64,000 bases of DNA, from NCBI GenBank assembly GCA_004764695.1, contig SMSO01000007.1, forward strand, positions 2,363,270 to 2,427,269, given 5' to 3'. The notes beneath the pieces were generated by a model. It worked only from the letters and a program-made list of their open reading frames with translations, was not told where the DNA came from and made no database searches. A program made the translations under genes and the position numbers. Below are positions 1-10,212 of the stretch, piece by piece; position 1 is the first letter of the stretch; the number at the start of each line of letters is the position of its first letter. The stretch is from Schizochytrium sp. TIO01. Lineage: Eukaryota > Sar > Bigyra > Thraustochytrida > Thraustochytriidae.

Positions 1-404
1 TTTATAACATAGACAGGATCCTGTTGTAATAGTAATATGAAAAGTAGAGGCATTCCTTCATCAGTATGATATTGCGAAAGCAAAACTTCCAGTGAAAGGT
101 CTTGGGGTCGTTCAATGAAATTATAAAGAGTTAGGCAAGAAATTTATTTATATCCTAAATCAAGCAAATCTATAATGAAGTTTGAGCTTGATTGAAGTGA
201 TAATTAAACAAAATAAGGGGCAATAAAAGATAGCGTGCATTTATAGGGGACATGTTTATGAACTATGGCGGACACCTTCCATACTAAATTGGAGTGACTT
301 GTTCTCCTTGAACCGTGACGCTAGATTTAGGAAATATGAGCGCCTATCTTTTTTATCTCTTTTTTTTTTAAACCAGGAGAAGAGTGAATCATGAAACGGT
401 ATGC
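1..404. other. Intergenic, left edge of window
   Basis: AT-rich DNA downstream of the Sft2-like gene, which reads leftward. It would include that gene's 3' untranslated region. I see no coding frame, RNA gene or repeat here beyond short T runs near 350-372. Confidence 0.6.
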
Positions 405-1040
405 CTAGGACATGCAAAAGGCAAATACTCGCTTAGCAAAACCGTGCAACATCTGGCGACCGTATGGAATATAGCTTGCCATGAGCCAAAGATAACTAGA
501 GAATTGGATAATAACCAAAACAAGGCAGATGATACCGATCTGTAGATATACAGCAAAAACAAATGTCAGGACTAGAGTAGATACGTACAAGATTGCTGCA
601 ACACGGCGAGTTTCATTGAAAAGGGTTGTGCAGAATCGAGTTGGTCCTACAAAAAACATACTTGATCCTAATGACAGCAAATTGCCCATGGTATAGGGCA
701 GCGCAAATTTCTCTGGTTTGAAGACAATTGATGGCACGAAAAAAGTTGAGGAGATACTCATGAACGTGCCGATGCAAAAACAAATGACGAAGCCATAGAG
801 CCGAGTTTCATAGCTGAGCCCAGCGCACATCGAATTAATTTCTGCGTCAACTTGAGACCCTTCTGGGGTTACACGTTCTGCATCTTCTGCCGCAGACATA
901 TTGAATGAAGGTAGCGATCGAAAAAAGCCCCATCTGCTGCTGCCTGTTCCATTGGCCTCCCCCAGCTCAGGGTCGTCCTCCTCCACAAGCGTTACTGTCT
1001 CAGCCGCATCATCTCTCGCTCCGCGGCCGAAAAGAAACAT
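405..1040 (-). CDS. SFT2: Sft2-like vesicle transport membrane protein
   Basis: This 211-aa protein matches the Got1/Sft2 family of small tetraspanning Golgi proteins, which act in fusion of endosome-derived vesicles with the late Golgi. An acidic, disordered cytosolic N-terminus (about residues 1-75) leads into the core, which opens with LSYETRLYGF. Four hydrophobic segments follow at about 79-101, 113-133, 146-166 and 169-190. Family marks include YTMGNLLSLGSSMFFVGP after the first pair of helices and SSYLWLMASYIPYG at the end. The frame stays open upstream to 1259, but only from a TTG codon. The first ATG is at 1040 in the context CCGCCATGT, so I place the start there. The long variable N-terminus is the only departure from the compact family form. 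The family call is secure; the exact transport step is inferred from yeast. Confidence 0.88.
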   Translation of the reverse strand: MFLFGRGARDDAAETVTLVEEDDPELGEANGTGSSRWGFFRSLPSFNMSAAEDAERVTPEGSQVDAEINSMCAGLSYETRLYGFVICFCIGTFMSISSTFFVPSIVFKPEKFALPYTMGNLLSLGSSMFFVGPTRFCTTLFNETRRVAAILYVSTLVLTFVFAVYLQIGIICLVLVIIQFSSYLWLMASYIPYGRQMLHGFAKRVFAFCMS

Positions 1041-2008
1041 GGCGGTCGTAGAGCTTTGTGTTGTACCTCCTCGAGTATTAATTGGTTTCGCTGATGCTAT
1101 AGTTGCTGCTGCTTTTGGCCTCCTATTCTTTTCCCCAAGATATCCTGTGCAGGACTGCGTGCGATCAGATGAAAGGGCAGTCAGTAACTTTCTTGGCACT
1201 TTCTCCTGCGCTTCGTATCCGACACCCAGCGAGAGCCCAGCTGTTTGCCTGTTTATCAATGAATTGTTATTAGAGATAACCTGCCTGTCTGCCTGATTAC
1301 CTGCCAGGCTTTGCTCCGCTTAGTTTTGTTGAGGTTACTTGTTGGTGCATTGTGTCTTTTGGTCTTAACCTTCTCTTGTGTTCCTTCCAAACTGTAGTAC
1401 CTAATGTCTAATCGGAATGAATAGAACTCCCTACTCCCTTATAATACATATCATATAAGTTAAGTAGAATTTCAGCCAGCCCATCTTGGCATCGTTTCGC
1501 AACACATGGACAAAGAAGAATTCAAACGGGTAATACTATAATTAACATCGTCATTTCATTATTTATAATTTCAATCCTGCTCAGGATCTTAACTTGTTTA
1601 CGTCCTGTGAATAGACTAAAACTACATCCCCCTATTGGCTTTTCCCTATACTGTGCTTTTATTTTGTATGCACCCGTGCATATCATATAGCCGACCTAAA
1701 TGCACACCTAAGACATATATTTCATGGCGGAGGGTTTACAGATTATCAGAGAAGACATCAGAGCGATAGATAGTTCTTTTGTGGCGTTTACATAGTATTT
1801 GATCTCTTTTGTTGAAAAAATACAAAATGTAACAAAGAAGGCGGATGTAGTAGAACACCATCTATCAGGTTGAAAATGGTGTATAGAACAAGAGAAGGGT
1901 CATTTAGAAAGAATATGGGAGTAACAGAAAGATACACAATTTTCAATTAGCTAATCTGAAAAAATCAATAATAAACAAATAGGCACTGGTGAACGTAGTG
2001 TTCTAAGA
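1041..2008. other. Intergenic between two leftward genes
   Basis: About 970 bp between the Sft2-like start and the stop of the 675-aa gene. It must hold the promoter of the former and the 3' region of the latter. Composition is AT-rich and I see no repeat, RNA gene or further coding frame. Confidence 0.5.
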
Positions 2009-4036
2009 TTACAATTGCTGGTTCATTCTACGAAGGCTAGAAAGCTGATCGGAAACCGCACTTGATGCACAACGTACATCATCAAGTTTACGCCGCCAAT
2101 CCATGTCCAGTTCTTCATCTGGCTCTGTCGTTGCGTCAGAGCGGCTCGATATACTCTGATTCTTGGTCAAGAGCAGAGCCTTCTTTCTCACTTCTGATAA
2201 GGTTTCTATAAACTTACGTGAGGCCACAACATCTCCATCGTCACTAAGATCTCCAGAATTAGAAGATTGTTCGCACGTAGATGATTCCTCACAAACCATA
2301 TCTTGGTGCTGAGAACCGGGTTCCTGTTCTTCAGCAAAGAAAGGAGTAAATGGACTTGCGCTGTTGGTCCCGCGCGTAATTTCTTCTTGTAACATAGCTA
2401 CACGGTTATCATACTGCATGGCCATTGAACGCACATAACCCACGCTTTCCGGGGTTGAATGTGAGCGAAAGTAAGGCCGGCGTGATGGAACCTCTACAGG
2501 TGGCGGTCGAGCAATTGATCTGTGCTCTTGCCCAAGACGCTCTTGAATGCGAGCTAGCGTCTGCCGCAAAGACTCATCTTCTCTGTTGAAGGTATCTCCA
2601 CTTTCGGCAAGCTCCTCGCGAAGAAAATCTAGAAGTTCTTCGATAGGGTCAACCGCACTATCGACCATCTGCGGCGCAGGTTCCGTGCCAACGTTTGCAT
2701 CTGTTCGCAAAACCTTGGGTTTTGTCTCAGTCTCTGTTTGAACTGCAGCGTCTACCTTTGAAAACTCTAACGAACTTTGGGAAACCCCAGTGAGATCTGA
2801 GTTCGTTTCAGTTGTTGCATCATGAGACTGAACAATATCTGTTTGAATTGAGGATTCCACCAGGTCACACGCCAGTGCCGAGACTAGCGTCTGGATAGCA
2901 ATACTCTCTGTCCTTGGTCTGCTGATGGCTTTTTCGTCAGCTTGAGAGGACATGCTAGTCCCTTCGTCTGAGGTTTGAACCCCAACAGACAGATGTGGTT
3001 GTCTATTTGTTGCCTGTGTCTCCCTCATTTCTACATGATTCGGTTGTTGCTCCAATGTAATATCCTTGTGACGAGGTGAAGGGGAGAGAGAAAGGATCTT
3101 CTGGCGGTTTGGTCGAACAAGGCGGATTTCTATGGCCTTGGCTACAGGAATATCCTCATCATCTATACCCCCCAGGAGGCTTCTGTTATACCTGGGCTTC
3201 TGGGTGTCTTGATGACGCAGCAGGTTATCAAGACCTGCTGTGGGGTTATCGCTAGCTGATAGCATTTTTTGAGCTTGATTTTTGGATACGTTGCGGGAAG
3301 ATGCGTCATCGCGATCAAGTTGAGATTTTAAAGCAAGCTTTGCTTGATCTGATACATGTTTGCTCTCAGAACTCAAGTCGCAGGCCTCTTCCTCAGCATC
3401 AACAAAAGCTTCCGCCTCAACCTCTTCTGCACCTTGGATTGCAAGCTTCTCAAGAAGCTTGCGGGAGGCTTCCGTTGGATTTGGAGATCGGGGAGACGCA
3501 GGTGGAGGACGGCGACTGAAGTAGGTGTGCTCACTCCCGACAACCGACCCGTGAGAATGAATCGAGGTCGAGCGTTGGGACATCGAAGCTGGCGACATTG
3601 GGTATGCCTGTGCAAATCTTGCTCCAGAGTGTACAGATTCATCGTATGGATACGCCAGAGCTGCCATTGGAGGTGGCGCCATGGTCATTACTGATGGATG
3701 GTGTTGCGGCGAAGAATAAACAGAGGATGGTTCAGGATTGGGATAATAGTGCTGCGGCATTTGGTACTGTTGCATTTGCTGTATTTGATAATCGTCTTCG
3801 TAGGATAATTCGTCTTCAGTATTGTAGCGTCTTTGACGCAAGCGCCGCCTTGAATCCAGCAGCTGTCTCACTGTCTGGAAATAGTCCGTAGACAACTCTT
3901 GAGAGGCAGTAGATCCATAGTCGAGGTATGAACAGTCGTCCAGACCTTTTCCAGGAGGTTGTCCAAGCCCCATAGAGCGAGCCTCTCCGTACCAGGTCTG
4001 CCCGCTGACCTCCATTGCAGTAGGTCGCCACTCCAT
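2009..4036 (-). CDS. Hypothetical 675-aa disordered protein
   Basis: I do not recognise this protein. It is an uninterrupted 675-codon frame starting at an ATG with A at -3 (ACGATGG). It is mostly low complexity: Ser, Pro, Gln and acidic residues dominate. A Gln/Tyr/Pro-rich stretch lies at about residues 85-110 and a basic run (SRRRLRQRRY) near residue 62. Short helical, charged segments near 465-510 and the last 60 residues (WRRKLDDVR through SSLRRMNQQL) could form coiled coils. There is no signal peptide or membrane segment. The length of the open frame and the protein-like repeated use of Ser/Thr-Pro and Glu argue that it is real. It may be a scaffold or cytoskeletal protein, but nothing in the sequence proves that. 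Confidence 0.72.
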   Translation of the reverse strand: MEWRPTAMEVSGQTWYGEARSMGLGQPPGKGLDDCSYLDYGSTASQELSTDYFQTVRQLLDSRRRLRQRRYNTEDELSYEDDYQIQQMQQYQMPQHYYPNPEPSSVYSSPQHHPSVMTMAPPPMAALAYPYDESVHSGARFAQAYPMSPASMSQRSTSIHSHGSVVGSEHTYFSRRPPPASPRSPNPTEASRKLLEKLAIQGAEEVEAEAFVDAEEEACDLSSESKHVSDQAKLALKSQLDRDDASSRNVSKNQAQKMLSASDNPTAGLDNLLRHQDTQKPRYNRSLLGGIDDEDIPVAKAIEIRLVRPNRQKILSLSPSPRHKDITLEQQPNHVEMRETQATNRQPHLSVGVQTSDEGTSMSSQADEKAISRPRTESIAIQTLVSALACDLVESSIQTDIVQSHDATTETNSDLTGVSQSSLEFSKVDAAVQTETETKPKVLRTDANVGTEPAPQMVDSAVDPIEELLDFLREELAESGDTFNREDESLRQTLARIQERLGQEHRSIARPPPVEVPSRRPYFRSHSTPESVGYVRSMAMQYDNRVAMLQEEITRGTNSASPFTPFFAEEQEPGSQHQDMVCEESSTCEQSSNSGDLSDDGDVVASRKFIETLSEVRKKALLLTKNQSISSRSDATTEPDEELDMDWRRKLDDVRCASSAVSDQLSSLRRMNQQL

Positions 4037-7000
4037 CGTTGCGTGACCTAATTTGATCTCGAGAGTCTCGCTGAGAAAATTTGTAGTATTGATTCAAGAC
4101 TTCAAGGGCTTTGTTGGCGAGCCTGAGTTCTTTCTAGTTGATTCTGTGCTGTGCTGTGCAAGATGGCCAACCTAGCACGTGCTTTTCCTTTCTTTGGCCC
4201 AAGAGCGAGTGCATGCAAAGTTGCTCACGCACCAGCAGCACAGGAGACGAAAAGAGGGAGGAAAGGGAGAGAAAACCTTAGCAAGTTTTGGTGGTGGTCT
4301 AAAGCAACTTGAAGTAGTGAGGCTGCGCCCACGAGAGCTTGAGGTCGATGAAGTACGGCTTTCCTTCCTTGGAGAAACCACTAAGCCAAGTCAGAGCGCG
4401 ACCAACCTATGGATCAAAGAAATCAAACTAGCTAGTGCTGCGAAGTAATAAACTTGGTTGAATGAGCGAAAGAATGAATGATTGAGCTCTCGCACTGCCG
4501 TCGCGTGCACAGACTTTTTCTTTTGTCTTTCACTTTTTTATTTTTTTTCTCTTCAAGTTCAAGATCTCTGCAGCTCATAGGCATTTGCAGTACTTGTCTA
4601 TTAATAGTAGCTAGCGATACGCGCTGCAACATTGACTTAGCAATAAGCTAGAAGAAGGACCTACTAGTAGTATTATATGATTTGAAAATATTAAAAAAAA
4701 AATCAGATGTTTCAATGACCCGACGAGAAGAGCAAAGAGAGACAATCAAAGAGCGTGAGTTGCGAAAGTTTTTCCAGCGCACAAAATTTGGGAAACCAGA
4801 AAGGGTAATTTCGAGCTTTCCTTCGTTTTCATAGCTACGGGTGACATGAAAATGGGGTCGTTTGCCCACTTATGAGACGCGTCATGACAAAGGCGAACTG
4901 GATTTTGAGGCATCCAGCCTCCTAACCTATAATCATTATATTTTGAGGAGTCTGATAGTAGCACTAAGACCCCTTATCAATACCACCAGTAATGTTTTCT
5001 TTTCTCAATTTGTATGGTCACATTATAACCTTTGAAGAAAACAACTTGAAGAAAAAGAAAAGAAAAAACAAATTGGACTCCACAGGCCCATTAACAATCA
5101 TATATTAAAAACTATAAGAAAAGGAAAGTACACCTTATCTTATGAAAATAGTAATATTCCTACCAAGCATTTTATTTTCTTGTTCTAAAGAAGAAGGTTA
5201 AAAGGTGCTACTTGGGTTTTCTTCTACCGAGCTCTTAGTGCCAGCATTCATAGCTCAGCCGAATTGTTTATACTTGTGGGAGAAAAGAATCGCGAGTCGT
5301 GATTTTTCAAGTTGTGTGCTAGCGCGTGCGAATATAGGAAGTTGTGGGACATCGTTGTACATTACGCTGCCCCTCCTGTTAGTGCAGTATTAGCAAGAAG
5401 TACTAGTATAAAACACAGCTGTTGTCATACTAAGGATCTGTTTTAGAGATTAGGGAGAAAAGGAATAGATAGTGTTGCTTGCTATTCAAAATACACTACA
5501 TAGTAATTCTCTGTACCAAAATAATACTTTCGAATCAGCATGTGAACCTGGCTGCTTTCGTAAAATTAAAAAAGAATGAGGTTTGTCAACAATAAGACAC
5601 CACATTTTACTTAGTTATGACTTATTACACTCATAACGACTGTGCTTGAGAGATAAAGTTCGATCTGTTTTGACTTAACATTATTGACTATGATGAAAAC
5701 ATGCTATCGAGTAACAAGTGTAATTATTGTATGTCAGATGAGCATTGGGTGTATGCAAACATTATCATTAATCCGAGATGGGTAATTTTATCTTTTCAAC
5801 TTCGTAGACGAAAGGATGTTCACGTATTTTAAAGAGACCTCTCCTCCACACTAGTCTTGAGGGGAAACGTATAATTTTATTAATGAGAAGCCGTCAATCA
5901 AACAGTTATCCAAAGGCAAAGCCTCAAAGAGGTTTTTAAGGATATTAACGAACAAATTGTGTTGCAGTTTGCTGAGCCTCAGTTCCTATCTTGAACAATT
6001 GAATCCGTAATCTGAGTGTTCATTCCTAATTTGCCACACGATTTTACAAAGGGAATGCTACTTGTCGAATGCTTAGACTCGTGAGAACAGAGTAAACTTT
6101 TACGTTACAAGAATAGTCTTCGTTGCTCGTTCTGCTTTAGGTTCTGATCTGAGAAAGAGACTTCATATTTTGAAAGTACCATCCAACATCCTCACAAAGT
6201 TGTCCAGTCCATTGCTTCGATCAGAATTTGGAAAGGCTACTGCACCTAACTGTAAAAACACTCAAATTCTAAAACCGGGAACTGATGAATTAGCGCAATA
6301 AATCTAACAAAATCATAACACTGAGCAGCATTTAGATTAAACAAACAATTCTGACACGTAATTCACTATCTTCTTCGACGTTTTGTTGTTTCGAAACAAT
6401 GATACTACATGGTAAAAAAATTGTTTGTCCATTCAATGGGGTTGTCACTACGTTATGCAATGCTGAGAAGGCTAAACTTAGCGCAGGGCAAAATATTGTC
6501 AATCTCTGCCAAGTTTTAGGTTCTCTGCGTTTCGGACAGAGAAGATCCATTCATAAAGCGAGCTCAAAGACACCCCCACACAAAAAAGAAGGAAAAGCAA
6601 GATTCTGTAAATGAAAGATCAATCTTAAAGTTACATCACAACTTTTCTCCTTCACAAATTGTATGCTCAGTAAGAAACAGCTGCAAACTTGCACTGTAGT
6701 TTACAAGAGCCCTCTATGAACATTTCGACTCAGTTATGAAGTCTACATAGGACAACTAAATAGCATATATTAATAAGACAACACAGCTAGGCTCGGTGCA
6801 GTCTTTCAGGTTCGCTTGAGGATATTTAGCCTTCTTTTACAAGAAATCAAAACAGTATGCTTGCACGGTAAACAATTTAAAAAATAGAAGAAGAAAAACA
6901 GATTCTTAGCACGAGGTGGGCACTAGATGAAGCGACAGCCTTATACCAAGCTCTCACCACTCGTAAGTTTCAGAGGAGTAGTACCTGCATTACAAAGCAA

Positions 7001-9057
7001 ACATAACGCTTAGGTAGAGTACAGCGGTACGCAGTATCTTGTAAAAGAAGATGTTGAGATAAACTCTACATAGGTGAATCTTTTCATTGGGTAAGCTGGA
7101 AAGTGGTAAGTAAAGAGAGAGACCAGTCATATGAAATCCATAAATTTCTGGGCCACGAGCGTAGTTAAATGCTGGAAACAGGAAAAGTTGGCCAAACTTT
7201 GAAAGACCCGTGTAGGCTTTTATTCTACCAATATACTACTGCCTAACTACCTACCCACGGAGGGTAACTATAGGTACTACTATACATACTTAATATTCAT
7301 AGGCCTACTACCTATTACCATGGCTAGCTAAAAGTGACGAAGGGGGTTGTCAAAGTTAGTCTAACTCTTGGAAACACTCTCTGACGATCCGGTGGTGGGC
7401 AAAGGAGGTAAAGAAGGGCTACTAGTGACAGGGCTGCCACTCTCAGCAACGTTGTTCGACATAATACCTGCCACAGACCCTATCACATAAAGGGGTTATT
7501 ACTGAGTTTGGTTTCTGCTGTAGTTTCAACTGTGAGAGTTATTACTACCTCACTTTCAGATGGTCCAAGCATAGCGACAATTGTGAAAACTTGCATTAGA
7601 TAAGACATGTCTAATGCTAACTACATAGCAGAGACGTCTTTGTTGCCTACAGTGTGAGAGTCGGCCAAAGCTTGAGAACATTTTGATCACCGCCATCGGC
7701 CCTAGACTTTCAAGACTTTTACATTCAGATTTTCGGGTTTTCTTGATTGCTGAGTTCTTTGCGGGAGTGCACTTAACCAGTACCGTCTAAAAAGCTGCTT
7801 TTCGTATTCAGGCTTGGGACGTTGTTTTTGCCTCGAGGCAATACTGCAATCAATACCCTAAGGGAGCAGCGCCCCATCGTTTGGGACTCGTAAAGTCTAC
7901 TTGTACCTTGCTTCCGTATCATTTAGGTAGGCAGTCAGTTAGTCAGAGTCAGCCATACAGTCAGTCAATCAGAAACTCAAGCGATCGATTGGTTAATCAA
8001 TTCATCAACCACTCAACCTATCATTTTCCTGCCACCATTAACCAGGAAGTCAATCTCTTAGAGGCTGAAGCGAATTCATCGTTCTCGTTATCTTGTTCTT
8101 CACGATTGTTGAACTACCTCCAACTTGTATATCAAGATATCAGGTTGTTTTGTTTTTTAATTGCAACAAAAACTCAATTCGCATTTGCATCCTCTGCCCT
8201 TTATAATCAAGCAACAGCTAATTTATCGACTCAGCTCCCGTGGCTATCTCACCGACTGCACATACCGGCAGATTTTGTGTCTGGAAGAAGCTATTTGCGT
8301 CCGCTCCAGGGTGCGTTGCAAAAGTGCGGGTCTTAAATCTGGAGTTCTTCTAAACGTTGCCCTCCTTCAGTAGGTGTCGCCGAGACTTGATAAAGTCCCG
8401 AGACTCAAGGGTGATTGTTTGCTGCAATAGGAAGCAGCGCCGAAGAAAGCAAGTTCCACTCCTTGAACCGTCTTCGAAAAGACTCTCGGAACTCTTTTCT
8501 ATATTAGCTTTTTGTTTGGAGCTGCGCTGGGTCCTTCCTTGGTAATTAATAGCCATTCTTTTGCTGCGCCCAAACAAACAAGCAAATAAACAAACAAGCA
8601 AACAAGCAAACAAACAAACCAGATCCCTGGCAGAAAGGATTTGATAGAAACAGTTCAGGCAAAGTTTATCTCTGTAAGGAAAGAGATTTCGCAAGAGCTG
8701 ATAGCTGATAGGGCTCCAGTGTACTTCAGTGCTTACGTGGACATAGCTTGAACCCTGCTGCATTCGACACCAGCAGACACTCACAGTACTTTCTCTTTTG
8801 GTTGATCGCAGTTTCGTTGACCTTGTTATTGAGCTTTTCCGAGGTTTCGATAGAAGTTGCAATATTTGCTTTTTCTTTGAGCGTGAGATACTTCACTTTA
8901 CGTAGAGCTCCTTGAACGATAAAGGCAAATCTTGACTATTAATTGACCGAACACCAGCAAACAGGGTGCGCCGTAGCCAGAGAGCGCGCCCTCTTTTTAC
9001 GACTGTCTCCTTTGTTGGATATTAATAAATTGGCTTACCTGCCTTGGTGCTAACATC
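4037..9057. other. 5-kb intergenic region between divergent genes
   Basis: AT-rich non-coding DNA holding the promoters of the leftward 675-aa gene and the rightward 384-aa gene. The longest frames here (for example 7881-8336 and 8350-8862) have repetitive or random composition. Visible elements are a degenerate (CAAA)n tract at 8571-8620, a CAACTTGAAG motif at 4305-4314 and another at 5042-5051, and TACCTAC-type motifs around 7245-7310. I see no tRNA or other RNA gene. Confidence 0.5.
8571..8620. repeat. Degenerate (CAAA/CAAG)n microsatellite
   Basis: About 50 bp of imperfect AAAC/AAGC units. On the minus strand it reads as Val-Cys-Leu-Phe repeats, which makes a false frame across it. Confidence 0.8.
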
Positions 9058-10212
9058 ATGGGAACTTGCATGTCTGCACATGCAAATGCTGCCGCGCAAT
9101 CCAGCAAAGTGCGAAGCAACCCTCCTGAACGTCTTAGCTCGGATTTCAAACGGCATGACAGTGCAGCTACCACTTCTTCAGAGAGTATTGCAAGTTTCTC
9201 GCACAATGCCACCCCATCAGACTCAGCGGCTCTAAGTTCCCATGCAACCACGAGTAATGCGGAATCAACATCAGCCTCCTTGGCAGCAGCTTGTTTGGTG
9301 GATGCAACAGAAACTCAAAGCATAAACTCCTCTGTTCTTGGCACACAAACTTTGTTAATAAATTCAAACGATGCCAAAAGTAGCCCTCCTACTCCTATAT
9401 TTGTCATTGAAGGAAATGACAAAGATGAATGTGCAAAATCGCCAGCACTTGTAAATACAGAAAAAGCTATGTTGAGGCCGTTAGCTTCTTATTGCGAACC
9501 AAAAGACCATTATGTCAGCGACAAGAAGATACCCTTGACTAGTCAATCTGATTCGACCTCTTCATCTGCTCAAAATAATTCTCGTGTGGCTCTCTTAGAA
9601 TCTAATGATCAAGAGCCTCAGTGCCCACAAGAAAGCAATATATATAAAAGTTTTTCAAAGTCACAAGCATCACTAAGCGGGGTAGTCAAAGAGAATAAAA
9701 AGACCACATCATCAGAAACGTATGCGCAGACTGCTGATAATCTTGATAACAAAGATATCACAAACCGGGATACTGAGAAAGAATATGTCCGACCGCGTCC
9801 ACTCTTAATTGATCATCAGCCAAACAGTCAAACTCGAGTGGTAGCATTACCTCGCCTAAATCGAGCTTCAACAGACGCACTTGTGTCTGCCTTGTCACCA
9901 GCTTCTTCATCATCATTAGATTCTTTAGTCTCACACTCTTCGGACGATGCTGACATTAGTGCCTTTCGCGATCGTTTGGCTCTTATGAGAAGGTACTATT
10001 CGTGGAAGGAGATTCCCTTGGACTTTTTTGTGGACTCGCATGTGACGATTGAGGATGCTGGACCTACGAGAAGGCGGCGCCATCAACCACAAAGATCTGC
10101 ATCCCAGCGAAACCCAAGACGAGCCACTGCTGATAGTACGAGTGGAAAACAACGTCGCCCCAAACCATCAAGACCTCAACAGCATCAAGAGATTTACGCT
10201 CAACCCGCTTAA
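9058..10212 (+). CDS. Hypothetical 384-aa protein, predicted N-acylated
   Basis: I do not recognise a family. The start ATG (ATCATGG, A at -3) gives the N-terminus MGTCMSAHA. Gly2 with Ser6 fits an N-myristoylation signal and Cys4 a palmitoylation site, so the protein is probably held on a membrane. Residues 10-290 are Ser/Thr/Asn-rich and look disordered. The one compact, conserved-looking block is near residues 300-342: acidic (SSDDADIS), then FRDRLALMRRYYSWKEIPLDFF, an amphipathic motif that may dock a partner. The C-terminus is strongly basic (TRRRRHQPQR, then RRPKPSRPQ). No enzymatic motif is visible. The frame is long for this AT-rich DNA and has no rival on the other strand. It is likely a membrane-associated adaptor, which is inference. 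Confidence 0.7.
   Translation: MGTCMSAHANAAAQSSKVRSNPPERLSSDFKRHDSAATTSSESIASFSHNATPSDSAALSSHATTSNAESTSASLAAACLVDATETQSINSSVLGTQTLLINSNDAKSSPPTPIFVIEGNDKDECAKSPALVNTEKAMLRPLASYCEPKDHYVSDKKIPLTSQSDSTSSSAQNNSRVALLESNDQEPQCPQESNIYKSFSKSQASLSGVVKENKKTTSSETYAQTADNLDNKDITNRDTEKEYVRPRPLLIDHQPNSQTRVVALPRLNRASTDALVSALSPASSSSLDSLVSHSSDDADISAFRDRLALMRRYYSWKEIPLDFFVDSHVTIEDAGPTRRRRHQPQRSASQRNPRRATADSTSGKQRRPKPSRPQQHQEIYAQPA

Noticed and set aside
7881-8862. Overlapping frames of 151 and 170 codons
   Set aside because: They begin at non-ATG codons or include the CAAA repeat. Composition is random and they run on opposite strands over each other's ends.
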